DNA from: Prionace glauca
Taxonomy: Eukaryota > Chordata > Chondrichthyes > Carcharhiniformes > Carcharhinidae
Direction of reading: 5' to 3'
DNA: 64,000 nucleotides
NCBI GenBank assembly: GCA_037974335.1
Contig: CM075760.1
Location: 59,588,515-59,652,514, forward strand
Shown here: positions 55,876-64,000 of the stretch, piece after piece
Layout of the letters: each line of letters opens with the position of its first letter
How positions within the stretch are numbered: the first letter of the stretch is position 1
The notes under the pieces: generated by a model
Told to the model about the DNA's origin: nothing
Databases searched by the model: none
What the model saw: only the letters and a program-made list of their open reading frames with translations
Program-made: the position numbers and the translations under genes

Positions 55876-56394
55876 GTAAGTCCCTGGCTGGAATTGAACC
55901 AGCCCGTCTACCATGGGAATCAGAGCAGGCAACGGGCTGAGCATGGGAAGGTCTGTTGAACACGGGTAGGATTTTGTAGCTTCAGGAAGAGTGAGGCTGT
56001 TATGTCCCATCCCCTGTGTCCACTTCCTAATTCTCGAAAGGGTGTTTAAATATTTTGATTTTCTTCTCATTTACTGCACTGGGTTTGCTGCTCTTGTGGT
56101 CTCCGTTGAATCACTGTATCCAGTTATTAATTATTTCAGCCACTGACAATTGTCTTAGGGCCTATGGGCTGGGATGTCTTCTGTGTGCTGTGACATTCCA
56201 TAGGCATGTGAACTCAAACACTATTCCTTTGTAAGTAAAAGAATGAGACAGAATCCTTTTTACCCTCTCTACATAACACCATTTCACTGCTAATCGCCCA
56301 CCCAGTCAGCAGGCTGCAGAATCCATTTTAATGACCATGTGTGCACTGCAAGTACTCACCGGAGAGAGAACATGTTTTCTAACGTTTAATCATT

Positions 56395-56660
56395 AGTTTC
56401 ACAAATATGAGAACATTAACATTGCAATGAAATAACTTTGAAAATCCCCAAGACATTCCAGCTGTACACTGATGGAGATATAGCATGGCCAATGCACCTA
56501 ACCAGCACAACTTTCAGAGTGTGGGAGGAAATGGAAACACCAGGATGAAACCCACAGAGACACACAGAGAACGTGCAGACTCTGCACAGATAGTGGCCAA
56601 GTCTGGAATTGAACAAGAACCTGTGGTGCTGTGAAGCAACAATGCTATCCCCTGTGCCAC
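56395..56660 (-). mobile_element. tRNA-derived SINE in receptor 3 intron
   Basis: Antisense SINE: tail ACATTGCAATGAAATAACTT, body AGTGTGGGAGGAAATGGAAA, head GCTATCCCCTGTGCCACTAC. Diverged. Confidence 0.78.
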
Positions 56661-56837
56661 TACAAGCTCTCCTAGAGTAGCAGGAACACAAACACGCAGT
56701 CACTCCCAAACACACATACATTAATACACACATTTGTTGACAGAAGCAATCAGGCTTTAACACTTACTCCCACTCACATGCAGATTAAAGAATAGGACAA
56801 CACATACTTTGGAACACTCCTCCTGTGTTCTCTTGCA

Positions 56838-56862
56838 CACACACACACACACACACACACAC
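56838..56862. repeat. (CA)n microsatellite
   Basis: About 12 perfect CA repeats. Confidence 0.9.
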
Positions 56863-57099
56863 AGGAGGGGGTTGTGGCGGGTTCACAACTACTGTTGTGC
56901 CCATTGATGACGGGGTGAGCAGTAAAACTGCGTGACAGCCTAGAACTCAGGTCCACGCCCGAATTTTCGCCTCTTGCAACCTTTACCAGCAATGGATATG
57001 CAGCGGATTGAGTCTCCTGCCGATTTCTGGCAGGGGGCTGGATATATAATTGAAATTTATTTTGAAACACATTTAATTAAATTTTGCGGTAGAATTGGG

Positions 57100-57840
57100 T
57101 GACACACTTGCCTTTGCAGCCTCACCAGAAAAGGTTGTGAACAGTGAGGACAAATACGAGGACATGTACGAGGTCCATGTACGAGGACAAATCGTGATCT
57201 CCTCGCCGATAGAACTGAAGGCCATTGAGGGTACCAGGCAAGGTCAAGGGCAAAGGTCGGTGCCCCATAGGTAATGTCCACCGGACAGTACCAGGGCGTG
57301 GGGGATGAGGTGGTGGGGTCTGCACAAGCGGAGCCTGCAGGTAGTGAGGCCGACTCTGAACGCAATTGCTGGATAGCAGAGGGTTCCGTTACCACCCTAC
57401 ACGCTGTCTGTGAGGTGGGGTGGTCCCTGCTGCCACTCTGCATGTGATTGGTGGGGATTGAGAGGAGGCATCAGGAAGTTCAGGATCAAATTGCAGAAAC
57501 AGGAACCAAGCCCCAGGCTACAGATTTTAGATATGAGTTTCGGAGGACTAATGGTATTGCAGGCTGACCTGTAGTCGATAAACACGAATCGGTGTTACAG
57601 GGTTGACTGTAGGGTCAGAGAGCTGGCATTTTTGGACCTGTTATGAATGTAGGTGAACTGTAGTGGATCTAGGCAATCGGGGAAGCCAGAGCTGATGCAT
57701 GCCATGACAAACTTTTTGATACATTTCATAATATTGAATGCCAGAGTCAGAGTCACCGAACAACAGTGATTAGGCAGCCTGTTTGACTTTCCTTTGGTAC
57801 TGGTCTTTGTTTGAGTTTTTACCTGGTGCATAGATTGGGA
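57100..57840 (-). mobile_element. Decayed L2-like LINE fragment
   Basis: Minus-strand remnants NIMKCIKKFVMACISS, LDPLQFTYIHNRSKNASSL and MFIDYRSACNTISPPKLISK correspond to blocks of the L2-like copy at 21700. Older, with many breaks. In the receptor 3 intron. Confidence 0.7.
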
Positions 57841-58420
57841 AACTTCCTGCCGAGAGAGGACTCATGGAGCTGTACGTTCCAATATATCAAAGTGGGACAG
57901 CAGCAATTGCACTGAGTATTATGGATGACAGCTACTCACCGAATCCTGAAGTTTTCATCCACTATTGAAAGCAAACATTGATGCTTGTTGTTCTGTGCCA
58001 ATCGAGTGTTAGATTACTACGATTGCTTCCTAACGGTGGCCAGAATGCTGTGGTGCCCTCTCCAGAGCACATTTTGTTTTTGTAAAGATAATAGAGATTC
58101 TCTGCTATAAAGGCATCAGGATCTCCCTCTGCCAACTGGTTAGTATTGTCCAGAGGAAAGGATCACACCAGCAGTGTTTGGTACCAGTTCTGTTGTGGGA
58201 GTTGTCACTAAGCTGTCTTAGAGACAACAGATTACCACCTCCAGGACTCCAAACAGGATTTTCTGTCAGGGTTCACTCCCTCAGCCTTCTTACCCTCCAA
58301 ATCCTCCACAGGTCGAGGGACTATTTACCTGTATCTGAATGAGGGACAATGTTGAGGACTCCCTGAAAAGCTCTCTCCCAAATGTATACATTTGTGCTAC
58401 TACCAAATGTATACATTTGA

Positions 58421-58600
58421 GCAGTACGGTGGCACAGTGGTTAGCACTGCTGACTCACAGTATCAGGGACCTGGGTTTAGTTCCAGCTTTGGGCCACGGT
58501 CTGTGTTGAGTTTGTACATTCTCTTTGTGTACAGGTTTACTCCAGATGCTCTACTTTCCTCTCACACTCTAAAAGACGTGCTGGATTAAACAAAAGGGTT
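58421..58600 (+). mobile_element. tRNA-derived SINE, truncated
   Basis: Sense SINE head GTACGGTGGCACAGTGGTTA, body TTTACTCCAGATGCTC; ends near a (TG)n at 58608. Diverged. Confidence 0.78.
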
Positions 58601-58726
58601 TAAGTGATTGTGTGTGTGTGTGTGCATTTTTTTAATGTATGTATAGTTGAACCCATCTTCAGTCTAAATGGTAATGTCTTCCCCTGAATCATGTCTAATT
58701 TTATTCTTTATTTCCCGTCCTGACAG

Positions 58727-59637
58727 TGAACATAATCACAATTGTGACATTGACGAGCAGAAACTGTGGTCTGTCCAAATGTGTCAGTCGTTACCTGGTG
58801 GCCATGTCAGTGGGGGATCTGCTGGTCGTTATCCTCGACCTGATATTGAGACACATTCCCATTGTTTATCATGAACAGTTTTATTTCCTGCTGTCTCTCC
58901 CTGTGTGTAACATCCACGCTGTCCTGCTTTATGCAGCTACTGACTGTTCAGTCTGGTTCACTGTCACTTTCACCTTTGATCGATTTGTGGCCATTTGCTG
59001 CCCCAAGCTGAAAAGTAAATATTGTACTGAGAAATCGGCGGCTGTGGTTCTGGGAACAGTGACTGTGCTGAGCTGTTTAAAGAACATTTTCTGGTATTTT
59101 ATGTTATTAAATCGATGTCGACTGGTGAACTTCCCCTGGTTTTGTGATTACACAATGAACGTTGTGGGATCTCCGGTCTGGATAACAATCGAGTTCCTCC
59201 ACAACATTCTAACCCCGTGTGTCCCATTCATCCTGATTCTACTGTTGAATGTCCTCACCGTCAAACACATTTTAGTGAGCAGCAGAGCCCGCAGAAGACT
59301 CCGCGCTCACTCTGGGGAGAATCCTAGAGACTCAGAGATGGAGAGTCGAAGAAAATCCATCATTTTACTGTTCGTTATCTCAGCCAATTTCATCCTTTTA
59401 TGGTCAACATTAATGGTTTATTCAACATGGATACGGATATATGATTTGGGCTATCAGTCGGTGTGGTTAGATATTTTTGTTATGGATATGGGCCTCATGC
59501 TGCAACTCACAAGTTGCTGCACAAATACTGCCATTTATGCAGTGACACAGACTCACTTCAGACAACAGCTAACAAATCTGCTGAAATACCCCCTTACTGC
59601 AATTCTTCAACTTTTACACTCTGAGATGAAACTATAA
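58727..59637 (+). CDS. GPR139-like receptor 3, exon 2
   Basis: 911-base exon after CTGACAG; joins exon 1 as G|TG (V) and ends in TAA at 59637. Spliced protein 453 residues. Class A receptor core: VNIITIVTLTSRNCGLSKCV, TM2 YLVAMSVGDLLVVILDLIL, TM3 cysteine in SLPVCNIHAVLLY, VWFTVTFTFDRFVAICCPKL (DRF instead of DRY), TM4 SAAVVLGTVTVLSCLK, loop NFPWFCDYTMN, TM5 NILTPCVPFILILLLNVLTV, third loop SSRARRRLRAHSGENPRDSE, TM6 SIILLFVISANFILLWSTLM, TM7 SCCTNTAIYAVTQTHFRQQL. GPR139 is a Gq-coupled receptor for aromatic amino acids in mammals; elasmobranchs carry many GPR139-like genes and the ligand of this one is unknown. Intact, likely functional. Confidence 0.93.
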
Positions 59638-59682
59638 CCACAAGACCCCTGCCTCTTCCTGTTTGGCGTTCATAATGTAAGT

Positions 59683-59688
59683 AATAAA
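59683..59688 (+). promoter_or_regulatory. Poly(A) signal of receptor 3
   Basis: AATAAA 46 bases after the stop codon, just before GA-rich low-complexity DNA. Confidence 0.6.
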
Positions 59689-59689
59689 A

Positions 59690-60004
59690 CAGCCTCACAG
59701 AGACAGAAGGAGTGACAGATCGAGAGAGTGGGCAATGTGATTAACAGTGAAAGTGATAGAGAGACGGAGATTGACAGAGAGAGGGAAGGACAGAAAGACC
59801 TGGAGAGCGACAGATTTTGTAAGAGTTTATAATAGATACAGTGAAAAAAATACAGAGGCAGACAGAGAGGAAGGACAAAGACAGAGAGAGACTCACAGAG
59901 TGAGAGAAACAGAGACAGCGAGTGGGGGAAACGGTGAGGTGGGTGGACACAGAATGAGAAACAGAGACATAGGAAGACAGTTGGGAGGATGTAATAGCAA
60001 AGGG
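59690..60004 (+). repeat. GA-rich low-complexity tract
   Basis: Degenerate GAGACAGA / GAGAGAGA sequence. Similar sequence resumes at 61029-61400, so the composite retroelement at 60005-61028 was inserted into one longer tract. Confidence 0.8.
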
Positions 60005-61028
60005 AGAGAACAAAGAACAAAGAACAACACAGCACGGGAAACAGGCCCTTCGGCCCAACGAGCCCGCGCCGCCGTCCCATGGTCAGTGACCTATTCATGA
60101 TTTTAGTCTATGCCTAATGTATGAGGATCAGGGAGGTCCAATATAGGGACAATTTGTTACCCAATCAATCAGCCTAAAAGCACATTTTTGGGATGTGGGA
60201 GGAAACCGGAGCACCCGGAGGAAACCCACGCAACCACGGGGAGAACACGCAAACTCCCATGGACACAGGCCCAAATCCATGTGTCCGCACAGCAACAGAG
60301 ATAGCCTCTGTGCTGCCATGATGCCCTCGAGATGGTCCAGTTTACGCACACCAACGACATGAAGCAGTAAGCAACTCCCGAAACAATATCCAAGAGCAGC
60401 CCACCACAACCTGCCGCCCGCATGCCCCTTGCTGGACTTAAATGCCTGTGGATAAAAATTTCATTATTAAAGACTCTATATCCCTGAGGCTAAAACTGAC
60501 CCCAAGCCTTCAATGCTTAATAAGGCCTGCTATATCCCCCTATATGTAGACCGCTCATATGGCTGTCCAATGACTCTTGAACAACCGTACCGTGCCTGCT
60601 TCCACCACCTTACTCGGCAGTGCATTCCACATCCCCACTACCCTTTGTGTGAAAAACTGCCCTCTAATATTAGTCTTATATTTAGCCCCCTTCACCCTAA
60701 GCCCGTGACCCCTCGTTCTATCCATTTCTAATAGCGGAAAAAGCTTATCACCATCTACTCTATCTGTCCCCTTCATAATCTTATAAACCTCTATTAGATC
60801 CCCCCTCAGCCGACGTCTCTCAAGGGAAAACAGCCCAAGTGCGTTCAATCTTTCCTCGTAAGACAGCCGTTCCATACCAGGCAACATCCTGTTAAATCTC
60901 CTCTGCACTCTCTCCAGGATCTCTACATCCTTCAGGTAGTACGGCGACCAGAACTGGACGCAGTACTCCAGGTGAGGCCTAACCAACGTTCTATACAACT
61001 GCAACATCAGACTCCTACTCTTATAGGG
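60005..61028 (-). mobile_element. CR1 3' end with SINE-like tail (composite)
   Basis: Antisense. Tail AACAAAGAACAACACAGCAC and CCTTCGGCCCAACGAGCCCG; SINE-like middle (60180-60400), CR1 3' UTR, then frame 60555-61007 (MLQLYRTLVRPHLEYCVQFW, GMERLSYEERLNALGLFSLE, FFTQRVVGMWNALPSKVVE). The best preserved copy of the chimeric family; it is 5' truncated at 61028. Confidence 0.9.
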
Positions 61029-61400
61029 AGAGGGAGATTAAGAGGGAAAGGGAGACAGAAAGGGAGGGCAGAAGGAAATAGTCAGAAACAAAGAGAAACA
61101 GAGACATACAGCGAGAGAGAGAGAGATAGCATCAACGAATGGGAAAGAGTGAGCCTGAACGAGTATAATGGACAGAGGAAGCACAAAAAAAACGTAGTGA
61201 GGTAGAGGGAGAAAGAGCAATAAGAAAAGGGGGCAGAGACGATGAGGGAGGGAGAGAAAGATGGAAATGGAGCAGGACAAGGAGAGTGAGACTGAGAGGA
61301 GGCAGCAGGGACAGAGGAAGAGGATAGATAGAGGGAGGCTGAGGGTGAGGTACAGAGACAGTAAGAGAGACAGAGCAACGTATAGAGAAAGACAAAGGCA
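61029..61400 (+). repeat. GA-rich low-complexity tract (continued)
   Basis: Continuation of 59690-60004. Open frames on the minus strand are low-complexity leucine/serine-rich artefacts. From 61400 to 61854 nothing is recognised. Confidence 0.8.
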
Positions 61401-61854
61401 TGGATGCATTTGTCATCATCGACAACGTATTTGAAAGAACATTTTTGAGTCTGCTTCTTCGACTGACTGTAAGGATTAGAACAGACACGCGATTGAGAGC
61501 TCATGGTGAATAACATTGTTTCCAGTCTTTACCATTTTTAACCCGAATGTGTTTCTACATGTTAGATATGAAACTAATATGTGGATTTTAAATCATTTGT
61601 GATGCTGTGACTCGATTGGTCCGTGGGAATAAAGTGCAGTGGAACTTGATTAATTCGCACACTTCTATTTATTTCCATGGTCCAAAGTTCTACTTTTGCT
61701 CCAAGGAAATTCTGTCCTCTTTCCGAAGCTAGAATCAGCTCTCACAGTTCGGACCCACTGCTAATAATTGGTCAGAAACAATGTAACACACAGAGAAATC
61801 AGACATTAATACAGATAATTCTGGTATAACAATCGGGTGGAGTTTTTTGGGATA

Positions 61855-62205
61855 TACCATAGAACCATAGAACCCTACAGTGCAGAAACAGGCCCTTCAG
61901 CCCATCGAGTCTGCACCGAACACAATCCCACCCAGACATTATCCCCATATCCCTACACATTTTACCTGCTAATCCCTCTAACCTACACATCCCAGGATAC
62001 TAAGGGGCAATTTTAACATAGCCAATGAACCTAACCCGCACATCTTTGGACTGTGGGAGGAAACCGGAGCACCCGGAGAAAACCCACGCAGACACGAGGA
62101 GAATGTGCAAACTCCACACAGGCAGTGACCCGAGCCGGGAATCGAACCCAGGACCCTGGAGCTGTGAAGCAGCAGTGCTAACCACTGTGCTACCGTGCCG
62201 CCCTA
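61855..62205 (-). mobile_element. tRNA-derived SINE, full length
   Basis: Antisense, complete: tail ACCATAGAACCCTACAGTGC, body GGGAGGAAACCGGAGCACCC, B box in reverse (GCCGGGAATCGAACCCAGGA), head CCACTGTGCTACCGTGCCGC and CC. Very close to the nested SINE at 11472, so a young subfamily. Confidence 0.92.
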
Positions 62206-62439
62206 ATATGACGTCTCTGATTGAGGCAGTTAATGCTATCCAATCCGGGAGCCCTGCAGACATATATAATATGGTGTGTCTAGGTTACCGGAAATCAGGG
62301 TGTGTACACTCGGAGTGTGTTTTTTTTTCACTTGACGATTACTAGAGAAACTTAGCTAATGTTCTGGGTACCCTGGTTCCAATCTCCAATGGTGGAGATT
62401 GAATAAGTATATCTGGAATTCAGAATCAGCTGGTGATCA

Positions 62440-62590
62440 TAAGAAAACATTTTTGGAAAAAAAAACCCATCTGGTTCACCACTGTCCCAGGGAAGGAAAT
62501 CTGTCGTCCTTCTGTGGTCAGGACTAATTATGACTCCAGGGCCACGGCAATGTGGTTGACAGTTAATTGTCCCCTGAACATCGGCAACTC
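62440..62590 (+). repeat. Elasmobranch interspersed repeat, unclassified
   Basis: Same family as 15215-15440, in the opposite orientation (CACTGTCCCAGGGAAGGAAA, ACTCCAGGGCCACGGCAATG, GACAGTTAATTGTCCCCTG). Confidence 0.65.
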
Positions 62591-62639
62591 GACAGCAGAG
62601 CCGCGAAGGCAGATGCCTTGAGTTGGTTACAATTAACAG

Positions 62640-63190
62640 ACACTTGTTGTATTCCCAATGGAAGAGACGCTAATCATGAACGTTCTCAAAATTCTCCCAG
62701 TGGCAGCCAATAATATTCGGCTGTGGAGGCAATATTACCCCGTCCTGAATAAACTGAAGGAGCAAGTGCTGCAGGGGGAAACTAAAAGGCCGTTACAGCC
62801 TGAATTGCACCCACATTGGAGTGGCAGAGAGCAGCTGATTGTGGAAGATGACACACGCCTATGGGTTCAAGAGTGTCATCCTGAGCGAGGATCGCCATCC
62901 CATCCTGGCTGATCTTTACCATGGCCACCCAGGAGTGACAAACTGAAGGTCCTCCAAATTGCCATGCCTGATTTCCAGGTATGGATACAAATATTTGTCC
63001 GTGGGTCAGTGTTGGCAATATCAACAAGGGCAGAACTGTTACCAGTCATTACTCTTCTCATTTGGGAATGGGCGGGATGGCCATAGACGTGGTTGCACAT
63101 GGACAGTGTCGGACTGTTCATGGGCTCTATGTTCCTGATAATGGTAGATGCTGATTCAAAATGGATGGCCATACACAGGGTGAGTTAATC
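62640..63190 (+). mobile_element. Ty3/gypsy retrotransposon fossil (integrase region)
   Basis: Fragment of pol from a Ty3/gypsy-type LTR retrotransposon. The left part resembles the stretch before the integrase zinc finger (for example WSGREQLIVEDDTRLWVQEC) and the right part the start of the integrase core (for example MDSVGLFMGSMFLIMVDADS). No LTRs, gag, protease or reverse transcriptase are seen next to it. It is broken, with several disruptions, and looks old. Confidence 0.7.
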
Positions 63191-63309
63191 AAACACAAGG
63201 ACAAGAGTAGAGAAACTTTATGCTATGATAAACATGCAGACAAGCTTCAGTGTGATTTGAACAGGCTCAATGTGAGGGCATGTGCAAAGCAGTTGAACTA
63301 AAAGGTGGG

Positions 63310-64000
63310 TAAGAACAAAAGAACAAAGAACAACCCAGCACGGGAAACAGGCCCTTCGGCCCAACAAGCCTGCGCCGCCGCATCACCCTACACCTATTCT
63401 ACCCTGCGTGTCTACGAATAAAACCCCCCACTTAGCCAGATTCAGGGGAGAATAGTGTCAATTTGGTAAAACCAATCAGCCTAAGAGCACATCTTTGGGG
63501 TGTGGGAGGAAACCGGAGCGCCCGGAGGAAACCCACGCATCCACAGGGAGAATGCACAAACTCCCACAGACACAGGCCCAAATCCATGTATCTGCACAGC
63601 TAGCAGTGCTAGTCACCGAGCTGTTGCGGCGCCCTTCTACCGGTCCAGGATCAAGCACACACACCGACACGAAGTACTAGGCCACTCCCGGAACCTCCAA
63701 GAGTAGCCCACGCACGACCCACCGTGTGCATGCCCCTCGTTTGACAACGAGGTGGACCTCCACCTGCGGAATAAAAGACAAAAACGTTAATCACAAGACT
63801 GCCTTTCCGGTGTCTCCCGAGGTTCTAACCCTTATTTAATATCCCCTACCATAACCCTCTATCCTCGTTTCACTCATGTGCCTATCTAACTGAACCTTAA
63901 ACGAGTCCAACGTTCCCGCCTCCACCACCCTACTCGGTAGCGCGTTCCATACCCCTACAACTCTCTGCGTAAAGAACCTTCCTCTCATATAAGAACATAA
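63310..64000 (-). mobile_element. CR1 3' end with SINE-like tail, cut by window edge
   Basis: Antisense copy of the chimeric family: tail GAACAACCCAGCACGGGAAA, SINE-like middle (63480-63640, GTGTGGGAGGAAACCGGAGC), junction (GGAGGTGGACCTCC-type sequence at 63750) and CR1 ORF2 end (63850-63985; plus-strand CTACTCGGTAGCGCGTTCCA). Nearly the mirror image of 1147-1795, including the junction GTGTCTCCCGAGGTT at 63810. Confidence 0.85.

Noticed and set aside
55880-55935. tRNA-like T-arm sequence (reverse of GGTTCAATTCCAGCC) in the receptor 3 intron
   Set aside because: No anticodon arm or acceptor pairing; overlaps the splice donor region. Not a tRNA.
61082-61516. Long minus-strand Leu/Ser-rich frames
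   Set aside because: Translations of a GA-rich low-complexity tract.
53563-64000. Search for Cmu3, Cmu2 or Cmu1 of the inverted IgM copy
   Set aside because: No minus-strand Ig domain was found; the interval holds repeats and a plus-strand receptor gene, so the copy is truncated or continues outside the window.

Overview
This looks like a window of a cartilaginous fish (elasmobranch, probably shark) genome. The evidence is exons of an IgM heavy-chain constant region spliced in the shark style (membrane exon joined from inside Cmu4), multi-copy IgM units, T-cell-receptor-type V segments with 23-bp recombination signals, two-exon GPR139-like receptor genes, intact tRNA genes, and dense CR1 LINEs with the tRNA-derived SINEs typical of elasmobranchs. 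All host genes here are split by introns, so each exon is listed separately.

Layout. 1-7.8 kb (+): 3' half of an IgM constant gene (end of Cmu2, Cmu3, Cmu4 with secretory tail, two membrane exons, both poly(A) signals); its membrane intron carries a long CA-rich satellite. 7.8-10.1 kb (-): a truncated, frameshifted GPR139-like pseudogene. 10.7-14.2 kb: a mosaic CR1 LINE with a nested SINE. 15.5-18.1 kb: tRNA-Ile(UAU) with intron, tRNA-Asn and tRNA-Glu. 19.9-24.8 kb: two TCR alpha/delta-type V segments in opposite orientation, both with 23-bp RSS, separated by SINEs and an L2-like LINE. 25.2-29.5 kb: a nearly full-length CR1 with an SGNH-esterase ORF1. 30.1-34.7 kb: tRNA-Val and decayed duplicates, tRNA-Lys, and two Penelope-like fragments. 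34.8-39.7 kb: old and young CR1 pieces around a small palindrome. 41.2-43.7 kb (+): a GPR139-like gene with one in-frame stop. 46.8-53.6 kb (-): a second, inverted IgM 3' end whose Cmu4 is split by a CR1 insertion. 53.6-55.3 kb: minisatellite and old repeats. 55.4-59.7 kb (+): an intact GPR139-like gene. 59.7-64 kb: GA-rich DNA, SINE/CR1 composites and a Ty3/gypsy integrase fossil.

How it fits together. The two IgM 3' ends lie tail to tail as arms of an inverted repeat of about 5-7 kb with a 39-kb spacer. The proximal arm ends inside the GPR139-like pseudogene, which marks a likely rearrangement breakpoint. The first IgM copy looks able to make both secreted and membrane IgM (its 5' part is outside the window); the second is a pseudogene. 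V segments of TCR alpha/delta type lying between IgM constant units are the most interesting immunological feature, because sharks are known to join IgH V segments to TCR delta. Coordinates of repeats are by eye and approximate; those of exons, tRNAs and RSSs were counted base by base.
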